A stretch of DNA of 64,000 nucleotides, taken from positions 143,786,152 to 143,850,151 of the forward strand of contig OZ026515.1 in assembly GCA_964019695.1 (NCBI GenBank), given 5' to 3'. Each line of letters starts with the position of its first letter. Position 1 is the stretch's first letter. The DNA is from Loripinus fragilis. Taxonomy: Eukaryota; Mollusca; Bivalvia; Lucinida; Lucinidae. This document shows positions 44,949-57,734 of this stretch, in pieces. The notes under the pieces are model-generated. The model saw nothing but the letters and a program-made list of their open reading frames with translations, did not search any database and was not told where the DNA came from. Both the position numbers and the translations under genes were made by a program.

Positions 44949-45201
44949 TATTGCAGTCTGGCATGAGTCTACTCTGTTCATCACCGCAAATATTTATGTC
45001 CTTATAGAACAGACAGTGCTGTAAGTTTTAGATCAATTATTGTTCGGTGCTGATGTATAATATTTCCATATTTTTGGCTAAGTATAATGGTAGACAGTTT
45101 TCAATTACCATAAAGACATTAGCTGATTGTTATTAACTATTAGAATGCAATAGAGGATTCCATCAACCTGCTGACCTAGGCTAACAACCTACACTACAGC
45201 A

Positions 45202-45460
45202 CAGGGATGAGAACAGTCAGACATTCTCAATCCAGAAAACCTGTCTGTGGGATCCTGAATGTAGCCAAACAGAATTTTAGATCACTTATTAAAAGCTTAA
45301 ATTAACATAATACCAATAGAAAGCACTCAGTTTATGCTCAAATCAATTCAACAATGTTAAAACTAAATTTCAACCAAATTCACATTGACATTATACACAT
45401 CATACTGCCAGTGCTCAATCAGGAAATCCTGATCAATCCAGAACTTTCTCATCCCCTTTT
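45202..45460. mobile_element. TIR element, CAGGGATGAGAACAG family
   Basis: Second copy of the element that interrupts the 19-bp array at 28727. Shared interior: ATAGAAAGCACTCAGTTTAT and AATCAGGAAATCCTGAT. Confidence 0.72.
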
Positions 45461-45484
45461 AGCCTCCATTGACTTGCACTAGAA

Positions 45485-45625
45485 TTTTCGTTTGTGTCCA
45501 TGCAGTCAACATTTTTTTTCATCACGTCCAGACATTTTCCAGTCATCACTGCTACGTACTGGTTTAACACACAGTGCCTTGCTCCAAGATTCAACACAGT
45601 GCCTTCTTGCACCAGATAAGACTTT
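45485..45625 (-). mobile_element. SINE family 1, heavily eroded
   Basis: GCAGTCAACATTTTTTTTCA, TACTGGTTTAACACACAGTG, TTCAACACAGTGCCTTC keep the family order only loosely. Confidence 0.5.
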
Positions 45626-46680
45626 GTTTTAACCAATAAAAGCCTAGCGTCCTTTATGTGTGACATCGGCAAACAGTGCAAAACCAGATCAGACGCCGCA
45701 AAGCGCGGCGTCTGATCAGGTTCTCCACTGTTTGCTTACAGAAGTGTCCTTTAAAATTTGAATACAAATGAAAAATACCACCCAACAACCCTTAAAACGG
45801 AAATGGACTGATCCAATTGATTAAAATGGGAAATTCCATTTGCCGTAAATGGTTTAATGAAAATGACACCTTGAACTCTTTCCTTGCTAGCAGCTACTTT
45901 TGTCTTCTACTGATCGAACACCTTTGCAAACAGTTTGGGTCCAAAAAGTGGAATCAAAAGGCACATTTTGCATCAATTAGCTTTCTTGATAGACAATCAT
46001 ATTCATTATCAAAGCATGAAAATGGTAGCCAAAAGCACCAATTGGCATGTCATCATGACAATCAATTCAAGTTTATTATATAGAATTATGATATTTACTT
46101 TATTATAAGACAATTTTCAGGGTTGGTAAAGTATTTTTCTACATTTTACAACTTGATATATTCAAGTCCGTGCTGCAAGCCTAAATGCATTGAAGACATT
46201 ATTCTGAAGACAATGACATATTACGTACAATGGACTATCCCAAGCCTGTAGTATCATGCCAGAAAGAAGCAAAGGGTTAATGGTTATGTATGCAGTAGTG
46301 TTAACCCACATGGATAACCAGAAAACACACTGACAGAATATGATTAATAAAATGTTCATATGCAAGATATGCACATTGTGAACTGTAAAGTTTTGTTATA
46401 GTACAGAGCAGCATACCAGTACAAAGCTGTTAAGTGAACTGTCAAGATATGATTGAGAAAGAAGAAAAAGATGAGCACTGAAGCTGAAAATATCCTATAG
46501 CTTGTAAAGTGCTGTCTGAGTTTAAATTCAACTTCATATGGATTAATAGAAACTGTCTTTTAAGAATTGGCACTGCCGCCAACAAGCTGTCCTGGATTTG
46601 TCAAAATCAGCATTTGTCAGATATACAGTATTTATGCTATCCTCCTACTCATATTTAAACAGCAAATTGAACCTTGCCAG
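45626..46680. other. No gene; one GC-rich hairpin
   Basis: Hairpin 45668-45737 (ATCAGACGCCGC / GCGGCGTCTGAT) with AACAGTG ends. Otherwise nothing recognised; the 88-codon plus frame at 45817-46083 is unsupported. Confidence 0.4.
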
Positions 46681-48317
46681 GGAATACAAACAGCTCTAGG
46701 TAGCAGTAAAATTTGCCTACCCAGAAACAGCTGCGCTGTGTCCTGACATGAAATGAGCTCTAAGGATGCAGTACTATCACCACCCACCCATTAACTGAGA
46801 GTGAACCTTGCCAGGGTATACAAGGAGCTTTAGGTAACAATACAATACCCTGGGAAACAGGTGGACTTTGTCCTGACATGCATAGAGCTCTAGGTATCAT
46901 AATCATCAACCCAGAAACAAACACTGATAATTTGCCAGGGCTTACAAGGAGCTCTAGGTAACAATACAATACCCTGGGAAACAGGTGGACTTTGTCCTGA
47001 AATGCATAGAGCTCTAGGAAGCATAATCATCAACCCAGAAACAAACACTGATGACTTGCCAGGGCTTACAATGAGCTTAAGGTAGCAATACAATACCCTG
47101 GGAAACAGGTGGTCTTTGTCCTGACATGCATAGAGCTCTAGGTAGCATTATCATCAACCCAGAAACAAACACTGAAAACTTGCCAGGGCATACATGGAGC
47201 TTTAGGTAGCAATACAATACCCTGGGCAACAGGTTAGCTTTGTCCTGACATGCATAGAGCTCTACGTAGCATTATCATCAACCCAGAAACAAACACTGAT
47301 AACTTGCCAGGGCTTACAAGGAGCTTTAGGTAACAATACAATACCCTGGGAAACAGGTGGACTTTGTCCTGACATGCATAGAGTTCTAGGTAGCATAATC
47401 ATCAACCCAGAAACAAACACTGATAACTTGCCAGGGCTTACAAGGAGCTTTAGGTAACAATACAATACCCTGGGAAACAGGTGGACTTTGTCCTGACATG
47501 CATAGAGCTCTAGGTAGCATAATCATCAACCCAGAAACAAACACTGAACATTGCCAGGGCATACAAGGAGCTTTAGGTAACAATACAATACCCTGGGAAA
47601 CAGTTGGACTTTGTTCTGACATACATAGAGTTCTAGGTAGCATAATCATCAACCCAGAAACAAACACTGAACATTGCCAGGGCATACAAGGAGCTTTAGG
47701 TAGCAATACAATACCCTGGGAAACAGTTGGACTTTGTCCTGACATACATAGAGCTCTAGGAAGCATAATCACCAACCCAGAAACAAACACTGATAACTTG
47801 CCAGGGCATACAAGGAGCTTTAGGTAACAATACAATACCCTGGGCAAGAGGTTAGCTTTGTCCTGACATGCATAGAGCTCTAGGAAGCATAATCATCAAC
47901 CCAGAAACAAACACTGATAACTTGCCAGGGCTTACAAGGAACTTTAGGTAACAATACAATACCCTGGGAAACAGGTGGACTTTGTCCTGACATGCATAGA
48001 GTTCTAGGTAGCATTATCATCAACCCAAAAACAAACACTGAAAACTTGCCAGGGCTTACCAGGAGCTTTAGGTAGCATCACAATACCCTGGGAAACAGGT
48101 GGACTTTGTCCTGACATGCATAGAGCTCTAGGTAGCATAATCATCAACCCAGAAACAAACACTGATAACTTGCCAGGGCTTACAAGGAGCTTTAGGTAGC
48201 AATACAATATCCTGGGAAACAGTTGGGCTTTGTCCTGACATGCATAGAGCTCTAGGTAGCATAATCATCAACCCAGAAACAAACGCTGAACCTTGCCAGC
48301 GCATACAAGGAGCTTTT
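46681..48317. repeat. 124-bp satellite, block 1
   Basis: The unit contains TTGCCAGGGCATACAAGGAG, CTTTAGGTAGCAATACAATA, CCCTGGGAAACAGGTGGAC, TTTGTCCTGACATGCATAGA and AATCATCAACCCAGAAACAA, at a 124-bp period. 124 is not a multiple of 3, so the minus frames (up to 153 codons at 47386-47847) drift through the unit and are not conserved proteins. Confidence 0.95.
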
Positions 48318-48554
48318 TGCCCAGGTCACACATTCACGGACTGGACGCCGGATTAGACACGGATGTACATTCGAGGCAATCAGTAGTGGTCGGTAGCTTT
48401 CCGTACTGCATCCGTAATCATATGTAGTAGTACTTAATCATACACATATAGTGGATCTGTATCGGACTACAGAAATTGGCATTTCCAGGATCATCCATGA
48501 GATTTAATCCGTAGTAGAAACAGCATGGTGATCTGTGAATGTGTGACCTGGGCA
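48318..48554. mobile_element. MITE with TGCCCAGGTCACACATTCAC ends inside the satellite
   Basis: 237 bp with strong terminal inverted repeats TGCCCAGGTCACACATTCAC and GTGAATGTGTGACCTGGGCA. The satellite sequence GGAGCTTTAGGTAGC is split between GGAGCTTTT and TTAGGTAGC, consistent with a 2-3 bp (TTA/TTT-like) target duplication as in PIF/Harbinger; that assignment is tentative. Confidence 0.88.
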
Positions 48555-50051
48555 TTAGGTAGCAATACAATACCCTGGGAAACAGGTCAGCTTTGTCCTG
48601 ACATGCATAGAGCTCTAGGTAGCATTATCATCAACCCAGAAACAAACACTGATAACTTGCCAGGGCATACAAGGAGCTTTAGGTAGCAATACAATACCCT
48701 GGGCAACAGGTTAGCTTTGTCCTGACATGCATAGAGCTCTAGGTAGCATTATCATCAACCCAGAAACAAACACTGAAAACTTGCCAGGGCATACAAGGAG
48801 CTTTAGGTAGCAATACAATACCCTGGGAAACAATTGGACGACTTTGTCCTGACATGCATAGAGCTCTAGGTAGCATAATCACCAACCCAGAAACAAACAC
48901 TGATAACTTGCCAGGGCTTACAGGGAGCTTTAGGTAACAATACAATACCCTGGGCAACAGGTTAGCTTTGTCCTGACATGCATAGAGCTCTAGGAAGCAT
49001 AATCATCAACCCAGAAACAAACACTGATAACTTGCCAGGGCTTACAAGGAGCTTTAGGTAACAATATAATACCCTGGGCAACAGGTTAGCTTTGTCCTGA
49101 CATGCATAGAGCTCTAGGAAGCATAACCATCAACCCAGAAACAAACACTGATAACTTGCCAGGGCATACAAGGAGCTTTAGGTAGCAATACAATACCCTG
49201 GGCAACAGGTTAGCTTTGTCCTGACATGCATAGAGCTCTAGGTAGCATAATCATCAACCCAGAAACAAACACTGATAACTTGCCAGGGCATACAAGGAGC
49301 TTTAGGTAGCAATACAATACCCTGGGAAACAGTTGGACTTTGTCCTGACATGCATAAAGTTCTAGGTAGCATTATCACCAACCCAGAAACAAATACTGAT
49401 AACTTGCCAGGGCTTACAAGGAGCTTTAGCTAGCAATACAATACCCTGGGAAACAGTTGGACTTTGTTCTGACATACATAGAGTTCTAGGTAGCATAATC
49501 ATCAACCCAGAAACAAACACTGATAAATTGCCAGGGCATACAAGGAGCTTTAGGTAGCAACACAATACCCTGGGAAACAGGTGGACTTTGTCCTGACATG
49601 CATAGAGTTCTAGGTAGCATAATCACCAACCCAGAAACAAACACTGATAACTTGCCAGGGCTAACAAGGAGCTTTAGGTAACAATACAATACCCTGGGCA
49701 ACAGGTTAGCTTTGTCCTGACATGCATAGAGCTCTAGGAAGCATAATCATCAACCCAGAAACAGACACTGATAACTTGCCAGGGCTTACAAGGAGCTTTA
49801 GGTAACAATACAATACCCTGGGAAACAGGTCAGTTTGTCCTGACATGCATAGAGCTCTAGGAAGCATAATCACCAACCCAGAAACAAACACTGATAACTT
49901 GCCAGGGCATACAAGGAGCTTTAGGTAGCAATACAACTGGGCAACAGTTGGGCTTTGTCCTGACATGCATAGAGCTCTAGGTAGCATTATCATCAACCCA
50001 GAAACAAACACTGATAACTTGCCAGGGCATACAAGGAGCTTTAGGTAACAA
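48555..50051. repeat. 124-bp satellite, block 2
   Basis: Continuation of the 124-bp array, roughly twelve units, ending abruptly in TTTAGGTAACAA where the next element begins. Confidence 0.95.
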
Positions 50052-51722
50052 CCCTTCTCTAGATTTGCCATGGAAAACCCTTGAAATCTGCGGTTAAAAT
50101 CTACGGAGTATTCGGACGGCGTTTTTAAGGTTTCCATGGCAGTTGATGGCAAATAAACCAACAACAAAAAATTGTGGAAGTTCATGAAATGCCATAGATT
50201 TTTGCCGTTGATTCCATGGAAGTTTAGTGGATTCCATGGAACAATACCGTAAATTCTATGGAAATATGCCGTTAATTCCATGGAATGTTTCCGTAGATTT
50301 TACGGAAATATGCCGTTGATTCTATGGAAAGTTTCTGTAGATTCTATGGAAAATCTTCCATCAATTCCACGGAAAATTTCCACAAAACAGAGCAGAACAG
50401 TTTCTCACCAATGTACTCATTGGCGCAATATGACTGAAACATTGTTAATTGAAATCTTATTCACATTTGATAATACCATTGAATTTTAAGTGAATAAAAA
50501 TTGAAAAAAATGAGCAAATAAGATTATTGTACATAAGGCAGAAACATATTTTCGAAAAGCACACTAACAAAAACAACATTGAACAGATATACATTGTTTT
50601 GTGATGGGTGGGGTATAGGCTCCTAAGAGCAATTAAATGATTATTCAAAACAAAGTTGAGTATCACTCACGTGAATAAACCAGGCAATGCTATGGCAATA
50701 TTGAAACCATAATACATTTATGGCATGGAAGAGAAATCAAATAAGCCTTAATAATATCAGAAATTAAAATAAACAACATACCAAACATGTGCTTCAAATG
50801 CTTCCCTCCAAATTGAATCAAAACAGGAAGTGATGTCACTTTTTTTCCGTAGAAAATTGCCGTGATTCTTTTCCATGGAATCTATGGCAATCTATCTACT
50901 GCCTACACAATAGGTACTTGTACCAACTGATATTGTCAGCATTGGCTCTTAAACAAAGATGCTGATCTGAGAAGGCAGCTATACAGGCTGACCTGTGACT
51001 TTATTGTTTGCAAATATATAAGAGAGATTTTCACTTAACCTTGCAGAATTCATATTTTCCTTCTGATCCAGTTATAGTCTTAAATATCACATAGAAAGCA
51101 CCAAAACAGGGTGGGTTGCTAGGTAAAGCCTGCGTTTTGTTTTAAAGTCTACTTTTGAATGTCGTTGACAACACCTAATGTGCCTTATGTAAAAATGTAC
51201 CTCTTTGGTATTGACCACTGCTAACAAATGAAATTAGAAAATCACCACTGAGTACAAAGATGTAGCTGAATGCAAGGCCTGTACTTAATAACAATAATTA
51301 TTATCAATATCTCAAGGCACTCATTCACAATTTTTTGAAAGAAATTTAAAGTCATTTGTTCAATGCTCTCAGGTACCAGAAGAAAACTAAGTCATTTTCC
51401 ATTCCAAAAATTGACAAAGTTATTTTGCCGTTCATTTTTGGCTCTGAAAATTTGTTAAGTCCATCTTCCACGGCATTAAATAAGAAATCCATGACCAAAA
51501 ACCAATTATCCATAGAAAAAAGTGAAACCACGGAAAAAATGCCATTAATTCTGTGGAAAACAAATCCATAGAAAATGTTTTCTACGGAAAGTTACTTATT
51601 TCATAGAATCTACGGCAGTTTTCTATGGAATCCACGGCAAATTTGATGATTTTCTGTGGAATCTGTAGAAAATTTGACAAATTCCATGGAAAACAACAAA
51701 ATGCCATGGCAAATCTAGAGAC
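50052..51722. mobile_element. Foldback-like insertion, 1.67 kb, with TTCCATGGAA sub-repeats
   Basis: Ends TTCTCTAGATTTGCCATGG and CCATGGCAAATCTAGAGA are inverted. Both arms (about 50060-50400 and 51490-51722) are built from short degenerate repeats around TTCCATGGAA / TTCTATGGAA with CCGTTAATTC or TACGGAA spacers. The AT-rich middle has no significant reading frame. The 124-bp satellite resumes on the right at CATACAATACCCTGGG. The 191-codon minus frame 49706-50281 is half satellite, half element. Confidence 0.85.
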
Positions 51723-52017
51723 AGGCATACAATACCCTGGGCAACAGTTGGGCTTTGTCCTGACATGCATAGAGCTCTACGTAGCATTATCATCAACCCA
51801 GAAACAAACACTGAATCTTGCCAGGACTTAAGAGCTCTTAGTTAGCAGTACTATCACCCCTCCACCCATAAACAGAAATGAACCTTGCCAGAGCATTCAA
51901 AACAGCTTTATGTATCATTACTATCACCCACCCACCCATAACAGACCCTGAACCTTGCCAGGGCATACATATAGTTTTAAGTAGCAGTACAATTCACCTA
52001 TGGAAAATCATTTTAAA
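51723..52017. repeat. 124-bp satellite, block 3, decaying edge
   Basis: One good unit (CCCTGGGCAACAGTTGGGC ... AACCCAGAAACAAACACTG) followed by two to three diverged ones (TGAACCTTGCCAG, CACCCACCCATA). Confidence 0.85.
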
Positions 52018-52600
52018 AAGGGGTAAGTGCATTAAGGGGCACATTTGGCCCCCTTCGGAGCCAAAAACTGAAAGTTGCTTTTCACCAATTTCACCCAATT
52101 GGTTTATTAGAAGAATGGTCCATGTGTAAAATTCTGGCATTTATTTTACTTTTTCCGTTGCTATGGTAACAAAAGTGGCCAACAAAATAAGCTTAAAATA
52201 GAGAAATTGTCATTTTGAGCGAAATTTAAGGTTTTTTCAGACCGATTTTTTAAGAAATAGATATCAGCACAAGCGAATACCAAAAATGACTTTTGATATA
52301 TTGTGTACAATGACAATTCTCACCCTCTGTTAAAATATCTTTTTGGTATTTGCTTGTGCTCTATGTTAATTTCTCCGTCAAATGTCTTAATTTTGCTCCA
52401 AAATGGTCATTTTCCTATTTTCAGCCTATTTTGGCAGCCATTTTTGTTACCATAGCAACAGTAAAAATAGAATCAATTACAGAATTTTACACTTGGGCTA
52501 TTTTTCTAATAAACTAATTAGAAGAAACTTGTGACAAACAATTTTCATTTTTTGGCCTCATAGGGGGGCCAAAATAGCCTCTTAATGCACGTCCCCCTTT
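52018..52600. mobile_element. Palindromic element, about 580 bp, with X-box motifs
   Basis: Left arm AAGGGGTAAGTGCATTAAGG ... GTTGCTATGGTAAC ... ATTTTGAGCGAAATTTAAG; the right arm has the complements GTTACCATAGCAAC ... GTGCATTAA-type, ending CTTAATGCACGTCCCCCTTT. Both arms carry GTTACCATAGCAAC (one on each strand, 52157-52170 and 52446-52459). Confidence 0.82.
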
Positions 52601-52637
52601 CTTATTCTATTCTTTCAAACGAAATAATTTTTACCAA

Positions 52638-52760
52638 TGTAACTAATCTAATCTAATCTTTTCTAATCTAATCTAATCTAATTTAATTCAATACAATACA
52701 ATTTAACTCATTTTAATCTAATCTAATTTAATATCATATCAGATCATGTCTTATCTTATC
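52638..52760. repeat. (TAATC)n pentanucleotide microsatellite
   Basis: Several perfect TAATC repeats at the left, degenerating into TTTAATTCAATACAATAC and ATCTAATTTAATATC. Confidence 0.9.
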
Positions 52761-52860
52761 TAAGTGTGGTAAGTTAACCCACCAATTCCTTTCTCCAAAC
52801 AATAATTAATCTTAAATGTAAAATAATGCAGAGAAACTGGCATGTTGAACTATAAATTGT

Positions 52861-53243
52861 CAGGGATCAAGCTAGGGGGCGACTATTTCGCCCTAGTCGC
52901 CCTAGGGGCCGAAATTTTGCCCTAAATGGGACCCAGGGAGAAGTGGGAGTCTCGCTAAAAAAAAAAAAAAAAAAAAAAAATTTTTTTAGGAAGACTCATT
53001 TTCATTCTGTCACCACACAAATGCAAGCTGTGGTGACATTATCAGACAATCTACTACCACTGCATCGTGTTTCTTCTTCCATTAAATGGCAATAGTATGT
53101 ATAATGGCTAATTTGCTTCTTAATTGACAGAAAATGCCGTAATTTTGCGCTATAACTTCTCCCTATCTGACTGTCACTTCTCTCTAATTTTCCTGCAGGG
53201 AGAAGTTACTTCTCCCTAAAATTCTGGGCCAGCTTGGTCCCTG
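52861..53243. mobile_element. TIR element, CAGGGATCAAGCT ends
   Basis: CAGGGATCAAGCTAGGGG at the left and CCAGCTTGGTCCCTG at the right; a poly-A run (about 52956-52980) followed by poly-T lies inside. GGGAGAAGT / ACTTCTCCCT are also inverted within it. Confidence 0.7.
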
Positions 53244-55131
53244 TGTAATCTGGTAATGAAGCTGTCACATAATCATTCAGAATCAAAGAGTTCACACTAA
53301 GTAACACATTTAACTCCATAAAAAGTTACAATCCAAGATAAATAGTTGAGAAGTTACTAATAATCCTCCACACACAACCACTTGTTGTCTAAGCATTAAC
53401 ATAGCTACTGGTTCTTTCTGCCACTCATGTCAGAATTATTATGCCAAACATATTTCTTACCAAAACCTCACCATTCAAAAAGGCCTTCACCCTTGTCCAA
53501 AGTCACAGCATACAAATGTTTAAGAAGAATCAGTCCTCTGGAAGAGGAATACAATGGTCTCAATAAATCAGATAGTGCAGTGAGCAAGCTTATCTTGACT
53601 TCACTACAGCTGGTGACTGGGGCTGCATGTGTGGCGGCGGTAGAACGTCTCCCTGCCCTTCACTATAGTGTAGATTTTATTTTCTTGTCCTTTGGGATCA
53701 TGGGTTTCATTGTGGAACTTTGAAACTATTAGAGGGTCACTGATGAAGCCTAAATGGCAGAAACAAGCTAGTCTGGCCCAAGAAATATGCACATTCTAGT
53801 TTCAGTTCTTTGGTGCAGTCTTTGCTTCCAAGGGATACCCTTTTAAGAACATATTATCAAATCTGTATATACATTGATTCAGATGGGCATCTATTTATTA
53901 ACCAAAAATGCCATAATGATAATGATTGTGCTTTTTATAGATCCACATGAAATGTTTGCATTCAGAAATCAGAACATAGGGATAGGACTAGCGCTAAAGT
54001 AACTTAAATAATGCTTATCTAAATGGCACCAACTTGTGGTGTAGTTCAGGTGTGAGTGAAATATTGTAAATTTGTCAGTTACCATATTACAAATCAAGCC
54101 AAAGATTGAAGTTGTTTGTATTTTTCTTAGAGATGACAATATACATACTACATTTTACTTCAATAAAGATGCCGCTCACATAAAAAATATGCACAGCAAC
54201 TGCAGACATTTTGCAGTCAATATTCTCACTGTTTGCCTATGGGACCAGATATCCAGATAAGAGACAGTAAGTATAAATGTATTTCCATATTTTCCAAAGA
54301 AATACATTACTGTTATGCTGTGTGTCAAATCACGACTCACAAAAAAACCATCTCAAAGTGATGGTTCATTGAACCCCCACCCCCCATCCCCCAAAACACA
54401 ACATATTTTTAGACAAATTATCATAATTTACAGCTCAACAGTTTGCTTATCTTGACTTATAGAGACTAATTGTTTATGTAGCCACAATGCCAATATTTCT
54501 CCCAAATTATCCAAAATTATTGCAGCAAGCTAAGCCAACATGCCAGTGATCCAAATAACAGAAGTACCCAAGATGAGAATTAGGACATCTCTGCGTAAAA
54601 GGCCAGACTGAAAAACATTATGGCAATGGCTTGCCTAGCAGGTCAACCTAAATTAGAAACTTTGAAACATAATTAACAGAATTATTTGAAATAATCAGCT
54701 TAACAGTAACCACCTCAATAGGTTCCAAGTTAGGATGCCAACTACCAGTCATTACATGCAAATTGTGTCTTACGATATATGACCTTTGTGCAGCTATATC
54801 GCCCTTATCAACTGAAAATGTATTTTGCTTTGTGGTCAAAAAACTTCCCAATAGTTTTTAACATCAGGTCAGGTATGAGGTTCAGGAGAAAGACAGTACC
54901 ATATTTTTAAAACTTAAAACTGAAAACTTTAGCCAATACTATCACAGATGCAAACACTTATACATTATCAGGTGAGTGACTTCAACAGCTCAATCTCCTT
55001 GTACATTGTACTTGCAAGCCTTTGAATTTAGAATCATGATGGTCAAAACTGAATGCAATAGGGTTAAAAAAAGTCTGCATTAATATATGAAGGTAAAAAT
55101 ACCAGCTTGTCCAAAGATATAGAGAATACAG
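53244..55131. other. No gene recognised
   Basis: The 98-codon plus frame at 53427-53723 has an ATG and a hydrophobic end but no family resemblance and no splice-site logic. Nothing else seen. Confidence 0.35.
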
Positions 55132-55264
55132 GGTTAGTGTCTTTTGATATCAAGTTAACCAGGCAAGGCTTTGAGAACACTTGACATTGCAAGGCTTGCC
55201 GAGCGATTCAACAAGCATTCTCAAAGACGAGCCTTATGCAACTTGATATTAAAAGACACAAACC
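55132..55264. mobile_element. Short inverted-repeat element, GGTTAGTGTCTTTTGATAT ends
   Basis: GGTTAGTGTCTTTTGATATC ... AACTTGATATTAAAAGACAC plus AAACC. Inner arms AAGGCTTTGAGAACAC and GTTCTCAAAGACGAGCC-like are also inverted. Confidence 0.72.
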
Positions 55265-55840
55265 TTTAAGTATTCTATTTATCAGTTTACCCAATGTTTC
55301 ACTTTTCAAACTAGCGATTATGACGTAATTTTAGATTATTTTTTTTATTCAGCGTCATAAGCAACATCATTCAAAAAGTGCATTGTCATCATGACCTGAT
55401 AAAGGCACATGCCCTGAGATAGACAATGTTTATCAGGCAACGTGCAGCAATGCGAGAAATAGCTCTGAAGATTTAGCAATGAAAGTAACAGTAATTTTTT
55501 TGAGGCAGGTACTTGTTTTATGTGCTTTGCCCAATTTGACATAAGAAGCATCAATGGCTTAGAGATAGACTCTGAAGTGTGACAAATAGATTTTACCAGA
55601 GATATATACTTTGTCAAAGTATCTGGTAAGGGAAGTAACTGAAATTTCTTGGGGTACAGTTATGGTTATTGTATTGAGCCCATTTGGCTCATTACTCTCA
55701 TAAAATGTCTGACAGATAAAGTAGTGACTCTTTGCTCTCCTATTTGGGAGCATCAAAATTGAGGAAAATCTTTGTGGGTGAAAATTGAGGAAAATGATGC
55801 CAGGTATGCCAGGAATAAATTACATATTACCCATTACATT
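55265..55840. other. No gene recognised
   Basis: Two overlapping minus frames (55345-55617, 55559-55756) show no family resemblance. Confidence 0.35.
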
Positions 55841-55843
55841 ATA

Positions 55844-56041
55844 CAGTAAAACCTGTCTTAAGCGGCCACTCAAAAACAAGACCAAAAATTGGTTTTCAAG
55901 ACTGATAATCGCTTTAATGCAAGTCAAAAGTATTACAGAATGAGCATTCTGCAATACTTTCGACCTTCATTAAGCTATCATTTGTCATTAAGATCTTTGT
56001 TTTGTCTATTTCTAAGTGGCCGCTTAAGACAGGTTTTACCG
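55844..56041. mobile_element. MITE, CAGTAAAACCTG family (copy 3)
   Basis: TA-flanked, CAGTAAAACCTGTCTTAAGC at the left, complement ending GGTTTTACCG at the right, inner GAATGAGCATTC hairpin. Confidence 0.88.
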
Positions 56042-56589
56042 TATATATCATAGAAAGTGAAAAACTGAACTAAATAACCATTTTATAGCAGCTGGTATTA
56101 TAATTATCCCACCTGCAGGTATTAACAGGTAAATATCTTAATCAGCTGGTTGGACTATGTAACAGATAAAACCAGATGCTCAGTTTCTAGTACTTTAAAG
56201 CAGATATTAAAATGGATCTGAACAGTTTCAGAGATATTAAGCTTTTCATTAACTAGAGAGGGTTGGGAATACCTCCAGGGGATCCAAGGTCGGTGTCCCT
56301 GAATGCACTATAGGGCAGAGATCTGAATGATATAAGCCTTTTTATGAACTGGTGTGCGTGGAGCATACCCCCTTGGGACCCCAGTCAGTGTTCAACCATG
56401 TTTGACCCCACCCAAAAAAGCATGAACAGCAAATACATTGTGACTGTCTGCTCATAAGTTAAGCTCTAGACTTTAGACAAGGGCCATAACTCTAGAAATA
56501 ATTTTCAAAGTTTGGCCGAATTTGTTAATCAGATGTAGGAGAAATTTGTTGTCTGCTGCAGCAATTGGCCGAACAAGTCATATAGCATC
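56042..56589. other. No gene recognised
   Basis: Nothing identified. Confidence 0.35.
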
Positions 56590-56828
56590 TGAGCCGCGAT
56601 ATGAGATTTCCAACAATGTGATATTTTGACATGAATAGACTCAGACGAGCCTGTGTAGCCTCCTTTTAAGCTTAGAAACTTCAAATGATGTTCAGTCAGT
56701 AGCTTAACACTCGTAGAATATTCAAGCAACTAGCAAAGGCTCTGATCAGACTGCGCATATGCGCAGGCTGATCCGAGGCTTTGCTGGTCGCACATACGAC
56801 ATTGTTGAAAATCTCATGTCGCGGCTCA
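56590..56828. mobile_element. MITE with TGAGCCGCGATATGAGATTT ends
   Basis: TGAGCCGCGATATGAGATTT ... AATCTCATGTCGCGGCTCA, with a second hairpin GATCAGACTGCGCA / TGCGCAGGCTGATC on the right half. Confidence 0.85.
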
Positions 56829-57734
56829 ATTTTTCTCCCTTAGTTTTTTAACAATTAACATTTTAATAGTGAGCTTAAATACTCTTTATATCGATCAAAC
56901 ACTCATTTTTTTGGACAGAAAATCAGAGAACAAATGGGATATATCTTAAGACCTATTATAAAGAGAGGATGTTTCTCTCTAGACTGATATTTATAATTAG
57001 GCTTACTTCCAAGAAATTTATGCAATGAAGATGTACTTAGATGGATGACAGATTTCACACAACCATCGCTAATCAATCAGATATCCACTGTCTTGTCTGA
57101 TTGGGAATTTCGCTGCTCAGACTGATCAGACCAACCTAAGGGAAGTGTCTGCTTTTGGACCAGGAGGTTGTGGCTCATCCCCTAGGATGTATATCATCTC
57201 AGAACTTTTAAACTGGTACATGATGATATTTCACTTGGTACTGTAACTACCCTATCATCTCCTGCCTATATTGCAAATAATATAGACCATACTATAGACC
57301 CAGATCAGACCTGCTCCCTTAGGATTGGGTTTCATAGTGTTTGCTCCTATGATAATAGCAATGAAGGATCCGGAAGGGGTTCAGGGGGCACTTTGGCGAA
57401 TCCCCCTCCCCGTTCCTCCGTTTTTAAATATCCTATGAAAATGAGATAATTTGGTCTCAGAACAAATTATTTCATTTTCATGGGATATTTAAGAAAAATG
57501 AGACAAAATCAGCAAAGCCTGGATCTGCCCGGAGTGCATTTGAATATATGCAGAATATAAAAAGCAGATGACTTTTTTTTACAGGGATAGAGCCTCTTAT
57601 AAAACTACAAGTTGTTTTGATCAGTGGAGCAGACTTTTGGAAGAGGCAACTTGTGAAATAATTGTGTGAATTCATTTTGAATATATGGCTGGTCATTTTA
57701 GCATTTTTTTCTATACTAGGCACTAGCTGGTGGC
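56829..57734. other. No gene; old dispersed repeats
   Basis: A repeat at about 57365-57535 has AATGAGATAATTTGGTC-type inverted arms (ATATCCTATGAAAATGAGAT / ATTTCATTTTCATGGGATAT) and a GGATCCGGAAGGGG start. Otherwise nothing. Confidence 0.45.

Noticed and set aside
47386..47847. 153-codon minus frame
   Set aside because: Lies wholly in the 124-bp satellite, whose period is not a multiple of three, so the frame is not maintained.
53427..53723. 98-codon plus frame with a hydrophobic end
   Set aside because: No recognisable family, no upstream promoter or splice support; could be chance in this AT-rich stretch.
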